Position numbers and translations under genes: made by a program
Notes under the pieces: generated by a model
What the model saw: only the letters and a program-made list of their open reading frames with translations
The model's database searches: none
Told to the model about the DNA's origin: nothing
In this document: piece by piece, positions 11,397 to 19,325 of the stretch
How the letters are laid out: each line of letters starts with the position of its first letter
How positions within the stretch are numbered: the first letter of the stretch is position 1
Assembly: GCA_964370855.1 (NCBI GenBank)
Contig: CAYJMF010000047.1
Coordinates: forward strand, 1-35,216
DNA length: 35,216 bases
From: JAKLKS01 sp964370855
GTDB taxonomy: Bacteria; Planctomycetota; JAJSAM01; JAKLKS01
Reading direction: 5' to 3'

Positions 11397-13610
11397 ATGG
11401 GCACGAAGGGGCGGTTCATTCTCGCGGCGGCGGTGGCCGTGCTGGCAACGGTCACGTGGGTCCTCCTCCGGCCGGGGAGCGGTGAGAGGCCCTCGCTCCC
11501 TGCCCCCGCCCCGGCCGCGCTCCCGTCGAAGCCGGCGGTCCCTTCCGGGAGAGAGGCCGCTGCGGAACCCGCCTCCGCCCCGGCCGGCGCCGCCCGGCCC
11601 GAGGGACCTCCGGAGGAAGCGACCCCCTCGGATCCCGCCGCCGGGGCCCCGGGCACCACCAACATCGCGGGCACCGTCCTCGACGCCAACGGGGGAGCGC
11701 CCATCGCGGGAGCGCAGGTGATCGTCATCGCCGGGAACGCGGAGGGGCCCGCCGGTGGCGCCGCTCCACCCGCCTCCACGCCCCCCCTCGGCTCCGCGAC
11801 CACCGACTCCGAGGGGAGATTCCGCATCGACGGGATCGCGCTGGGGGAGGGCGTCACGATCCGCGCATCCGCTCCGGGGTTCGGGCCGAAGTCCGAGTCC
11901 CTGTCCCTCCGGCCCGGGAAGGAGGCTCCCCTTTCCTGCCACGTCACCCTGGAACTGCCAGGGTCGGGCGTCCTCCGCGGGTTCGTCTTCCTTCCCGACG
12001 GCAAGCCCGCCGCAGGCGCCACGGTCCACGCATTCACGGAATGGGAATGGGAGTTCCGGAACATCGACCCCACCAGTGCGCCGAGACACAGGCCCGACCT
12101 CGCGGGGACGACGGGCCCCGATGGAGCCTACGAGGTGACCGGGCTCGCCATCGACACCGGCTACATGGCGATGGCCGTGCTTGCGGACGTCGGCCGATCC
12201 CGCCCCGTCCGCGAACTGCTCCCGACCGCAGGGACCCCCGTCGTCCCGGCCGACTTCCGGATCCTCGAGGCCGGGATGGTGCGCGTCCGCGTGCTCCTCC
12301 CCGACGGGTCCCCCTGCCGCGGGGCCTTCGTCGGCCTGCGTCCCGGGTATGGCAGGCCGCTCACCGAGGAGGAGCCGGGCCTCTACGTCATCCGGAAGGG
12401 GTTCACGGGCAGCCTCGTCGTGGAGGTGTCCATGGAGAACTGGATTCCCGCCCGGACCCACGTGGAAGTTCCCGAAATCGGAGACACATCACTCGACGTC
12501 CGGATCGAGAAGGGGGTCGCCGTCGCCGGGACGGTCACGGACGACGCGGGACGGCCCCTGGCCGATGTCCGGGTGTTCGTCGGCCGGCCCCCGGGCACGG
12601 AAGGGAGGCTCCCGCCCTCCAGGGGAGGGACATGGACGGACTCCGAGGGCCGCTTCCGGATCGAGGGGCTCCGGGACGGCATCCACCTCGTCGAACTCCC
12701 CGACAGGAAGGACGAAAGGGCCGCCGACGGGGCGGACGACGGCCTCCGGGTCAATGCGCCCGCGGAGGACATGCGGATCGTCATGCCGCGGGTCGGCTCC
12801 GTGCTCCTCCGCCTCGTCGTCCCCCCGGGAGTCGAACTGCCGGAGGAGGTGTCCACCTGGATCGAGCGCGAGCCCGAGGGTGGGACGGAGGGGCGCGTCG
12901 ACCTCGCCGGCCCGCGCCTCCCCTGGTACCGCCGGCAGCACATCGTCTGGATCGACGGCGAGATCGAGGTGAAGGTCGCCGGAGGAGTCCCCGTGCGGGT
13001 CGTCGTGGATGCCCCGGGATTCGCCCGGCTCCGGAAGTCCGCCGTCGCCCCCGCCGGGGGGACCGTCGACCTCGGGGAAGTCCTCCTCGACCCCGGCCTC
13101 GACGTCGGGGGGCGCGTGGTGGACGGGGCGGGCGAGCCGGTGGAAGGGGCGACCATCTCCTTCGGCGTGGAGCGCTCCGCGGGCCAGGCGGCCATCACCA
13201 CCGACGAGAATGGCAACTTCGTAGTCCCGCACTTCCCGCGCGGACGCACCGACTTCACGGTTTCGGCCGTGGGGTTCGTCCCGACGACCGCCACCCTGGA
13301 GTCCCCCGCCTCCGGTCCCGTCGTCGTCACGCTCCGCCGGGGCGCGCGGCTCACTGTCCGCGTCCTCGACGCGGAGGGCGCTCCCGCCGTCGGGACGCGT
13401 GTGCGCTGGACCCGGCCCGGAGGCGGGGTGGGGGACGCGGACTCGGAGGAGACCGGCCCCGGCGGGATCGTCGAGTTCCGGCTGCCGGCCGGACGCTGCG
13501 CGGTCGCCCTCCTCGACGAGAGGTGGAACCCGGTGGCGGACGCCGCAAAGGAAGTTGAACTGGTCGAGGGGGGCGCTTCCATTGTGGAACTCCGGCTGCC
13601 ACGCCGGTGA
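11397..13610 (+). CDS. Membrane-anchored protein with carboxypeptidase-regulatory-like domains
   Basis: The 737-residue protein has an N-terminal anchor (about residues 7-24), then a Pro/Ala/Glu-rich linker (about 28-88). Several beta-sandwich repeats of the CarboxypepD_reg type follow, recognised by GTVxDxxGxPxxxAxV and T(D)xxGxFRIxGL. Examples are NIAGTVLDANGGAPIAGAQV (about 89), TTDSEGRFRIDGI, VAGTVTDDAGRPLADVRV (about 378), TWTDSEGRFRIEGL, VGGRVVDGAGEPVEGATI (about 570) and TTDENGNFVVPHF. No catalytic peptidase domain is present. Such arrays act as extracytoplasmic structural or binding modules; the ligand is unknown. The start is fixed by GGAGG seven bases upstream. A strong hairpin follows the stop. 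Confidence 0.85.
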   Translation: MGTKGRFILAAAVAVLATVTWVLLRPGSGERPSLPAPAPAALPSKPAVPSGREAAAEPASAPAGAARPEGPPEEATPSDPAAGAPGTTNIAGTVLDANGGAPIAGAQVIVIAGNAEGPAGGAAPPASTPPLGSATTDSEGRFRIDGIALGEGVTIRASAPGFGPKSESLSLRPGKEAPLSCHVTLELPGSGVLRGFVFLPDGKPAAGATVHAFTEWEWEFRNIDPTSAPRHRPDLAGTTGPDGAYEVTGLAIDTGYMAMAVLADVGRSRPVRELLPTAGTPVVPADFRILEAGMVRVRVLLPDGSPCRGAFVGLRPGYGRPLTEEEPGLYVIRKGFTGSLVVEVSMENWIPARTHVEVPEIGDTSLDVRIEKGVAVAGTVTDDAGRPLADVRVFVGRPPGTEGRLPPSRGGTWTDSEGRFRIEGLRDGIHLVELPDRKDERAADGADDGLRVNAPAEDMRIVMPRVGSVLLRLVVPPGVELPEEVSTWIEREPEGGTEGRVDLAGPRLPWYRRQHIVWIDGEIEVKVAGGVPVRVVVDAPGFARLRKSAVAPAGGTVDLGEVLLDPGLDVGGRVVDGAGEPVEGATISFGVERSAGQAAITTDENGNFVVPHFPRGRTDFTVSAVGFVPTTATLESPASGPVVVTLRRGARLTVRVLDAEGAPAVGTRVRWTRPGGGVGDADSEETGPGGIVEFRLPAGRCAVALLDERWNPVADAAKEVELVEGGASIVELRLPRR

Positions 13611-13624
13611 CCCTCCGCCCGGTG

Positions 13625-13654
13625 GATTCCCGGGCGATACCGGCCCCGGGAATC
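13625..13654. terminator. Strong hairpin between convergent transcripts
   Basis: A perfect ten-base-pair stem, GATTCCCGGG (13625-13634) with CCCGGGAATC (13645-13654), and a ten-base loop lie 14 bases after the stop of the regulatory-like protein and before the 3' end of the convergent tRNA-Ala. No U-tract follows. Confidence 0.6.
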
Positions 13655-13700
13655 GCACAGGCCGGCCCGCCGCACGCGTCCGCGGCGAACCGGCCTGTCG

Positions 13701-13776
13701 TGGTGGAGGTAAAGGGATTTGAACCCTTGACCTCCTGATTGCGAACCAGGCGCTCTCCCAGCTGAGCTATACCCCC
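13701..13776 (-). tRNA. tRNA-Ala (anticodon CGC)
   Basis: A full cloverleaf can be drawn on the minus strand. The acceptor stem is GGGGGTA/TACCTCC with the G3-U70 wobble that identifies alanine tRNAs. The anticodon stem-loop is CCTGG-TTCGCAA-TCAGG (anticodon CGC, decoding GCG), and the T-arm is AAGGG-TTCAAAT-CCCTT. Discriminator A and an encoded CCA end (13703-13701) are present. Confidence 0.97.
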
Positions 13777-13793
13777 ACCGGAGGATCCCTTCG

Positions 13794-13821
13794 ATGGTAG
13801 CGGACCGGGGGGCCGCCGCAA
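13794..13821 (-). promoter_or_regulatory. Candidate promoter of tRNA-Ala
   Basis: On the minus strand TTGCGG (13821-13816), a 16-base spacer and TACCAT (13799-13794) precede the tRNA by 17 bases. This is one of the few places here with a credible -35. Confidence 0.5.
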
Positions 13822-13904
13822 GAGAAGTCGGACCGAATCCGGACGCCCTCCGGACGGCCCCCCGACCCTACAAGGAATGCCGTGCCCCCCCGGGGCGCGG
13901 CCCG

Positions 13905-13918
13905 TACAATCGCCCCCC
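13905..13918 (+). promoter_or_regulatory. Candidate -10 (TACAAT) with C-run
   Basis: TACAAT (13905-13910) is followed by CG and six C (13913-13918), the same arrangement as at 587-600. The leader to the kinase ATG would be about 58 nt. Confidence 0.5.
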
Positions 13919-13974
13919 TCGACTCCCTCGGGAGGGAGGGGCGCTCCCTTCCCGCGGGACTTCCCGGAGGCGCG

Positions 13975-16905
13975 ATGGCGGGCAGGACAACGGCGTGCCC
14001 GAAGTGCAAGACCCAGCTCGACATCTCCGGATTCAAGCCGGGACAGCGGATCCGCTGCGGCTCCTGCAACACCGTCCTGCGGATCCCCGGCGAGGACGTC
14101 GCCGTCGCCCCCGTCTCCCGCCCCGTCTCCCCGGCCCCCCCCCCGCCCCCTCCCACCCCGCAGCCCCGTCCCGCCGCCGCGGCCCAGGCCACGCAGAAGA
14201 TCACCCTCCCCCCGCCGGAGAAGAAGGACGACCTCATCGGGTACGCCGTCGGCGGCGAGTTCGAGATCGTCAGGAAGCTCGGCGAGGGCGGCTACGGCGC
14301 CGTCTACGAGGCCGTGGACCGGACCCTCCGGCGCCGCGTCGCCGTCAAGCTCATGCTCCCCGTCCGCGCGAGCAACAAGGAGTACGTCTCGAAGTTCTAC
14401 CGGGAGGCCCGCACCGCGGGGCAGCTGAGCCACCCCAACATCGTCGCCATCCACGACGTCCGCAACGACGACAACCTCAAGACCCACTACCTCGCCATGG
14501 AGTACGTGGAGGGCACCACCGTCCACGACATCCTCCAGGAGAAGGGGTGGATGTCCGTCGAGGAGTCCGTGGACATCATCTCCCAGTGCTGCCGCGGCCT
14601 CGCGCAGGCCCACTCGAAGAACATCATCCACCGCGACATCAAGCCCGGGAACATCATGGTCACCCCGGGCAAGGGCGTGAAGATCGCCGACTTCGGCCTC
14701 GCCAAGGTGTTCGACGCCGAGGAGCAGGCGAAGTCGATGGTCATCGGCACCCCCTTCTTCATGCCCCCGGAGCAGTTCGAGGGCAAGGCGAAGGACGGCC
14801 GCACGGACATCTACGCGCTGGGCGTCACCTTCTACTACATGCTGACGCTGAAGCGCCCCTTCACCGGATCCACCCCCGCCCAGATCCTCGTCGGCATCAT
14901 GACGAAGGACCCCGTCCCGATCATGGAGATCCGCCCCGAGCTCCCCGAGTCCCTCTGGAAGGTCGTCCGGAAGATGATCCACCGGGACCTCGACCAGAGG
15001 TACCAGGACTGCAACGCCATCCTCGACGACCTCGCCAGGATCGGCACCGGCGACGAGGGCGAGAAGGCCTTCTGCCCCGAGTGCGGCGTCCCCAACGACC
15101 CCGAGGCCGGCAAGTGCAAGGGGTGCGGCACCTCCATGCGCGAGCGCTGCCCCGTGTGCGGCGCGGAGGAGGACGCGGGCGTCAAGTTCTGCGGCGACTG
15201 CGGCTCCAACATCCCCCTCGAGAAGGAGGTCAAGACCCTCGCCCAGGAGGGGAAGGCGCTGCTGGCCGCGGGCGACTTCAAGACCGCCATCGAGCGCCTC
15301 AAGCTGGCCCAGGAGAAGTCCCCCGTCAACGCCGAGGTCATCTCCGCGCTGCGCGAGGCGGAGGGCCGCAGGGACGGCCTCGGCGACGAGCGCTCCGCCG
15401 TGAGCGCGCTCCTGGCCGCCGGCGACTTCGACCGGGCCGGCCAGCGCCTCAAGACCGCCCTCGAGACGTACCCCGGGGACGACCACCTCGTCCATCTCCA
15501 GGACGACCTCGAGCGCGCCCGCCAGGCGAGCCGCCGCGGCCAGGGGAAGTTCACCGTGCAGGCGCTCCTCAACGCCCGCCGATTCCCCGAGGCGAGGGAG
15601 GCCGCCGAGCGCCTCATGATGTCCGAGGGGCGGACCCCGGAGCTCGTGGAGCTCCTCGACAAGGCGAAGGCGGCGCTGGCGGGGGTGGACAGCGGCACCG
15701 CGAAGGCCCGCGCCTTCGACTCCGAGGGGAGCCCCGCCGCCGCCCTCGAGGCGTGGCGCGCCGTCCTCCAGCTGAGCCCCGACCTCGGCGAGGCCCGCCG
15801 CCGGGTGCGCGAGATCGAGGAGGCCATGGGGGCCGTGGACGCCCTCCTGGAGAGCGCGGGGAAGTCCCTCGAGGCGGGGAACCCCGAGGAGGCGGTCCAC
15901 GCCATCGCCTCCGCCGGGGACCGCGCCTCCGCCGATCCCCGGATCCAGGAGCTCCTCGGCAGGGCCCAGGCCGCCGAGGAGGAGATGGAGGACGCCGTCG
16001 CGGCGGTCCGGAAGGCCGCGGGGGCGGGGGACCTCCCCTCCGCCGACGCCGCCCTGGGGAAGCTCCGCGGGAGGTTCGCCGGGGCGGCCGTCCTCCCCGC
16101 CCTCGAGGAGGAGGTCCGGGCCGCCCGCCGGGCGAAGGACCTCGAGGGGAAGGTGGAGGCCGTCGCCCGCCTCGTGGCCGCGAAGAAGTGGGTCGAGGCC
16201 CGGGACGCCGCCTCCGAGGTCCTCGCCGAGGATCCCGGCCACGCCGCCGCGAAGGAGGCCGACGAGAAGGCCCGCTTCGAGCTGGCCCGCGCCGCGGACC
16301 TCGTCTCCCGGGCCGGCGCCGCCGAGGAGGCCGGGGACCTCGCCGCCGCCGAGGAGGCGTGGCTCGAGGCCTCGGAGGCCAACCCCGAAGACGGGTCCGC
16401 TGCGGAGGGGCTGGAGCGGGTCTCCGCCCTCCGGAAGAGGCTCGACGCCCTGCGGACGGAGGCGGCGGCGGCGGAGAAGGAGGGGGACGCCTCCCTGGCC
16501 GTGGAGCGCCTCCAGGCGATCCTCGAGCTCTGCCCCTCCGACGGCGACGCGGCGAAGCGCCTGAAGGCCATCGAGGAGCGGGCCGCGGGCCGCCTCAAGG
16601 AGTTCCGCGAGGTCGAGGAGCTGCTGGCCGCGGGCGAAGTCGAGGAGGCCCTCGACCGTGCGAAGGAGATCGGGAAGCGGTTCCCCGGGGACGGCGAGGC
16701 GAAGGACATCCTCGGCATCGCCGAGCACCTCATCGCCACCCGCGACCTCATCCTCTCCCGCGTGGAGCGCCTCCTCGCGAGCCCCGGCCGGGAGCGGGAG
16801 GCGGCCAAGCTCGCCCAGGTGGCGCTGCGCGTCCTCCCCGGAGACTCCCGCGCCGCGACGCTGCTCGCGAAGGCGCGCTCCACGGGGCCGGAACACACCC
16901 CTTGA
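13975..16905 (+). CDS. Zinc-ribbon Ser/Thr protein kinase with long C-terminal repeat region
   Basis: The protein has 976 residues from the ATG at 13975 (GGAGG at 13966-13970). Residues 5-35 form an MJ0042-like zinc ribbon (CPKCK...RCGSCN), then a Pro-rich linker. The kinase domain (about 95-350) has the glycine loop GEGGYG from 103, Lys125 in VAVKL, the catalytic loop HRDIKPGN with Asp221, DFG with Asp239, and GTPFFMPPEQF. A double zinc ribbon (FCPECG...KGCG...CPVCG...CGDCG) occupies about 366-412. The remaining 560 residues are Ala/Glu-rich helical repeats of TPR type (LLAAGDFxxAxxxL recurs). No membrane segment is seen, so the kinase is probably cytosolic, unlike many PASTA kinases. All catalytic residues are present. 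Its TGA overlaps the start of the ferredoxin gene. Substrates are unknown; the repeats may bind clients. Confidence 0.93.
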   Translation: MAGRTTACPKCKTQLDISGFKPGQRIRCGSCNTVLRIPGEDVAVAPVSRPVSPAPPPPPPTPQPRPAAAAQATQKITLPPPEKKDDLIGYAVGGEFEIVRKLGEGGYGAVYEAVDRTLRRRVAVKLMLPVRASNKEYVSKFYREARTAGQLSHPNIVAIHDVRNDDNLKTHYLAMEYVEGTTVHDILQEKGWMSVEESVDIISQCCRGLAQAHSKNIIHRDIKPGNIMVTPGKGVKIADFGLAKVFDAEEQAKSMVIGTPFFMPPEQFEGKAKDGRTDIYALGVTFYYMLTLKRPFTGSTPAQILVGIMTKDPVPIMEIRPELPESLWKVVRKMIHRDLDQRYQDCNAILDDLARIGTGDEGEKAFCPECGVPNDPEAGKCKGCGTSMRERCPVCGAEEDAGVKFCGDCGSNIPLEKEVKTLAQEGKALLAAGDFKTAIERLKLAQEKSPVNAEVISALREAEGRRDGLGDERSAVSALLAAGDFDRAGQRLKTALETYPGDDHLVHLQDDLERARQASRRGQGKFTVQALLNARRFPEAREAAERLMMSEGRTPELVELLDKAKAALAGVDSGTAKARAFDSEGSPAAALEAWRAVLQLSPDLGEARRRVREIEEAMGAVDALLESAGKSLEAGNPEEAVHAIASAGDRASADPRIQELLGRAQAAEEEMEDAVAAVRKAAGAGDLPSADAALGKLRGRFAGAAVLPALEEEVRAARRAKDLEGKVEAVARLVAAKKWVEARDAASEVLAEDPGHAAAKEADEKARFELARAADLVSRAGAAEEAGDLAAAEEAWLEASEANPEDGSAAEGLERVSALRKRLDALRTEAAAAEKEGDASLAVERLQAILELCPSDGDAAKRLKAIEERAAGRLKEFREVEELLAAGEVEEALDRAKEIGKRFPGDGEAKDILGIAEHLIATRDLILSRVERLLASPGREREAAKLAQVALRVLPGDSRAATLLAKARSTGPEHTP

Positions 16906-17198
16906 GCCGCCTCCCCCGCATCCACCTGCGGCCGGGCCGGCGATGGATGGCGGTGCGGCCCGGGGAGACCCTCCTCGACGCGGCGCAACGCTCCGGCGTC
17001 CCCCTCGGCTCCTCCTGCGGCGGCGTCGCCGCCTGCGCCGCCTGCGTGGTGCGGGTGCTCGCGGGGGCGGGGAACCTGACGCGGAGGACGCCCGCGGAGA
17101 GGCGGCTGGCGGAGAGGGAGGGCTTCGCCCGCGACGAGAGGGCGGCCTGCCAGGCGAGGGTGCGCGGGGACGGGGTGGTGACGACGGGGTACTGGTAG
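16902..17198 (+). CDS. 2Fe-2S ferredoxin
   Basis: The protein has 98 residues if translation begins at the TTG at 16902, whose last two bases overlap the kinase TGA (TTGA). An ATG at 16947 would cut off the first strand of the domain, so TTG is preferred. The cluster loop SCGGVAACAACVV gives C-x5-C-x2-C as in adrenodoxin/ISC-type ferredoxins, and the fourth ligand is in AACQARVRGD. NLTRRTPAERRLAEREG between them is typical of bacterial Fer2 proteins of this size. It is an electron carrier. Coupling to a kinase gene is unusual and may simply be positional. Confidence 0.88.
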   Translation: MSRLPRIHLRPGRRWMAVRPGETLLDAAQRSGVPLGSSCGGVAACAACVVRVLAGAGNLTRRTPAERRLAEREGFARDERAACQARVRGDGVVTTGYW

Positions 17199-17263
17199 GA
17201 GGGTATGGCCCGCTTCCCCGCTCTCCGCATGGGAAATCTTCCCCTCATCCCCCTCCTGGCCCC

Positions 17264-17269
17264 TACTCT
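17264..17269 (+). promoter_or_regulatory. Candidate -10 (TACTCT) of tRNA-Val
   Basis: TACTCT ends 15 bases before the tRNA. No clear -35 is seen in the pyrimidine-rich sequence upstream. The 86 bases from the ferredoxin stop to the tRNA hold nothing else that I recognise. Confidence 0.35.
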
Positions 17270-17284
17270 TGCATGTTCACCCGT

Positions 17285-17359
17285 GGGCCGTTAACTCAGC
17301 GGTAGAGTGCCATCCTCACACGGTGGAAGTCGCTGGTTCAAATCCAGCACGGCCCACCA
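17285..17359 (+). tRNA. tRNA-Val (anticodon CAC)
   Basis: Cloverleaf: acceptor GGGCCGT/ACGGCCC, anticodon arm CCATC-CTCACAC-GGTGG with anticodon CAC (decoding GTG), T-arm GCTGG-TTCAAAT-CCAGC, discriminator A and an encoded CCA (17357-17359). The segment behind it has a different base composition, as is common for tRNA-associated islands. Confidence 0.96.
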
Positions 17360-17381
17360 CCGAACCCGCCCGTCGCAGGCC

Positions 17382-17406
17382 GAAACCCGCATGCACTGAG
17401 GGTTTC
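17382..17406 (+). terminator. Hairpin behind tRNA-Val
   Basis: GAAACCC (17382-17388) pairs with GGGTTTC (17400-17406) around an 11-base loop, starting 23 bases after the tRNA. It is a plausible tRNA transcript terminator or part of an attachment region. Confidence 0.4.
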
Positions 17407-17652
17407 AGACCGATCTGACCCATCGGACCTGCGGAACCTCGCAGACCCTCAGGGACCACGAAGGACCTTCGTTCGGGGGACAAGGAGGGGGACAAGATTT
17501 CGGGCCCCTCCCGGGGCGCCACAGCCGAAGCCCGCCCGGCCGCGTGCGCAGCCCACAGCGGCCCTGGAGGGCGGGGAGGAGGGGGATTGTCTCCACGCCC
17601 CTGATCCGCACCGCGGCGGGCCCACGGCGGGATGTGCCGACGCCGGGGGGCT
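17407..17652. other. Non-coding stretch with palindrome and direct repeats
   Basis: I see no credible gene here. It holds a 15-base perfect palindrome, ACGAAGG-A-CCTTCGT (17458-17472). Two bases later come two copies of GGGGGACAAG (17475-17484 and 17487-17496) separated by GA. These could be recombinase or regulator binding sites next to the tRNA. Confidence 0.55.
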
Positions 17653-18855
17653 CTACTTCACGGCCTTCCCTGCGGAGTCGAAGTAGAGGTTGCCAAAGCC
17701 GTTGCCGCCGCCCACCGGGTAGAACGAGACGTGCGGACGGCCCAACCCTGCAATCCGGAAGGTGAACTCGAACTTCCCGCTTCCCTTGCTCACCTCAACT
17801 CCGTGCTCGCCTTCGAGGTCGCCACCTGTGCAGTAGGCGGCCAAGTGAGCCTTGTCGTGGGAGGCCAAGGTGTAACTACCGCGTACCGTGTAGTCGGCGC
17901 CCGTCACGAAGGGCCCGGCAAGGCCGGTCACCTCCTCGACCTCAATTCGGTCTCCCTCGAATGCGAAGCCAGTGTCCCCCTTGTCGATCCACCCCGTGGG
18001 CTTCGTGTCCGCATGGGCGGGAGTGGCGGTCTCGATGAGGACGAGTCCTGTCGCGTCCCCGCCGCTTGAGGGGCAGAGGAGCAGTGCAAGCTTCCCCGGC
18101 TCGCTCACATTGAAGGGCAGACTCACTTCCCCGCTTCCCTTGGAGAGATGCTGCTGGGAGACCATTTGATCCTCGCCCCCTCCTGCGGGCTTGAGGAGGA
18201 GCACGAGGTCCGCGGACTCCCCACTCGCCAGGGAGTAGCGTCCGCCGAGGATGTAGGAGCCCCCCGCCTCTACCTGGCCCCGGGTCCCTCGGAAGTCCGT
18301 GATCTCCACGGAGTCCCCTGCGGAGAACTCAAGGGGAACAGCACGGAAGGGGACCGGAGTCGTGGCGCTCCCCTGGCCCTGCGTGGTCTCCTGTTTCCTC
18401 TCAGGCCCCCAGGAGCCCTCGTGTTCCCAACCGGGCTGAAACGAGGTCTCTGGCCCGGTCCCGAACCAGAGATGGCAGAACGCCGAACCACCTTCCGGGG
18501 GAGCCATCCAGAGGTGGGGGTATCCGAGTTCCACCATTCCGAACGTGAAATCGAACGTCCCGCTTCCGCGCTCAACGTCCATCTCCTTCTCGCCGTCGGA
18601 GCGACCGTTCGTTGTCGTGAGCGCGAGGTGGGCTCTCTCCGCCGAGGCCAGCGTGTAGCGACCGCGCACGCGGTAGACGCCGCCCTGCACGAAAGCGTCG
18701 TGGGTTCCGCGAACTTCGTCGAGAACGAGAGAGTCCCCGTCGTGGAACTCGGTCCGGGAAACCGCGAAGCCACGCATGGTGGGCGCGGGTCCCGCCGCTG
18801 CGCAGGAGGAGGCGAGCCCGGCCGCGACGAACAGGAGAAGTCGGAGGGTACGCAT
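17653..18855 (-). CDS. Lipoprotein with three copies of an unrecognised ~100-residue domain
   Basis: The protein has 400 residues from the ATG at 18855. The signal peptide ends in the lipobox LASSC (Cys18), so a lipid-anchored exported protein is expected. Three repeats follow at about 36-132, 176-275 and 297-393. They share F-x2-GD(S/R), a VRGT or FRGT turn, G-x-YxxxG(R/S)Y(T/S)LAS (65-71, 205-211, 326-332), a KGSG-x-F/V-x-F strand pair, and in repeats 1 and 3 PH(L/V)xxxPxGG. I do not recognise the domain; the pattern suggests a beta-sandwich. The gene sits in the lower-GC segment behind tRNA-Val and has one of the best promoters in the window. Confidence 0.85.
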   Translation of the reverse strand: MRTLRLLLFVAAGLASSCAAAGPAPTMRGFAVSRTEFHDGDSLVLDEVRGTHDAFVQGGVYRVRGRYTLASAERAHLALTTTNGRSDGEKEMDVERGSGTFDFTFGMVELGYPHLWMAPPEGGSAFCHLWFGTGPETSFQPGWEHEGSWGPERKQETTQGQGSATTPVPFRAVPLEFSAGDSVEITDFRGTRGQVEAGGSYILGGRYSLASGESADLVLLLKPAGGGEDQMVSQQHLSKGSGEVSLPFNVSEPGKLALLLCPSSGGDATGLVLIETATPAHADTKPTGWIDKGDTGFAFEGDRIEVEEVTGLAGPFVTGADYTVRGSYTLASHDKAHLAAYCTGGDLEGEHGVEVSKGSGKFEFTFRIAGLGRPHVSFYPVGGGNGFGNLYFDSAGKAVK

Positions 18856-18864
18856 CGGGTGGCA

Positions 18865-18893
18865 ATTGGACCCCGTTTGACGCTTGGGGTCAA
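18865..18893 (-). promoter_or_regulatory. Promoter with embedded inverted repeat
   Basis: On the minus strand TTGACC (18893-18888), a 17-base spacer and TCCAAT (18870-18865) end nine bases before the ATG at 18855, so the leader is nearly absent. GACCCC (18869-18874) and GGGGTC (18886-18891) form an inverted repeat that touches both hexamers, which would suit a repressor operator. Confidence 0.6.
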
Positions 18894-19005
18894 GTAGCGA
18901 CGCGGCTCGCCGGACCTACGGCGGGGTAGTCCGAGAGTTCACGCCCCCGGGGGGGGCGCGACTGCCGTCGATCTTCGCGTTCCGAAGGGCGACCCTCCCG
19001 CGAGC

Positions 19006-19011
19006 TAAGAT
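19006..19011 (+). promoter_or_regulatory. Candidate -10 (TAAGAT), near-leaderless start
   Basis: TAAGAT ends nine bases before the ATG at 19021. No Shine-Dalgarno sequence fits in between, so a leaderless or very short leader is implied. Confidence 0.35.
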
Positions 19012-19020
19012 CTGGGCAAG

Positions 19021-19305
19021 ATGGCCGACAGAAGTGGACAGCTCCCGACGCTCCCTGCCCTGCCGGGTGTGGTGACCGTTGCACCAGGGGGAAGCCTGGT
19101 GTTGACTCGCCTCGAACCGGCCCGTGGACCCGGCGGCTCTCGACTCGCAGTTCAGCCACGTGTCCTGCGGGCCCCATCGAGACCTTGGGAAGGCCGGGCG
19201 TCCCTATTCGAGGGAGCGCCCCAGGAAACCATGGACCAGATCGCAGCTCGTCTCGCTGGGTTGTGGGGACTTCCAGTGACCTACGAGACGGGCTGGGACG
19301 ATTAG
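19021..19305 (+). CDS. Small hypothetical protein
   Basis: A 94-residue reading frame with a TAAGAT box just upstream. The C-terminal part (ETMDQIAARLAGLWGLPVTYETGW) looks like genuine protein with an amphipathic helix; the middle is Arg/Pro-rich and less convincing. No family is recognised. An antisense frame of 148 codons overlaps it but shows low-complexity, shadow-like composition. It lies 20 bases ahead of the next small gene, which may form a unit with it. Confidence 0.45.
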   Translation: MADRSGQLPTLPALPGVVTVAPGGSLVLTRLEPARGPGGSRLAVQPRVLRAPSRPWEGRASLFEGAPQETMDQIAARLAGLWGLPVTYETGWDD

Positions 19306-19325
19306 GTTCCCACCGTGAGGCTCCC

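Noticed and set aside
13701..13776. Frame containing QLGERLVRNQEVKGSNPFTST
   Set aside because: It is the translation across tRNA-Ala, a common misannotation, not a gene.
16947..16949. ATG at 16947 as ferredoxin start
   Set aside because: It would remove the first beta-strand of the Fer2 domain; the overlapping TTG at 16902 gives the complete fold.
17316..17522. Short minus-strand frame ending in GRAGFEPATSTV
   Set aside because: This is the familiar false protein produced by reading a tRNA gene (tRNA-Val) in antisense.
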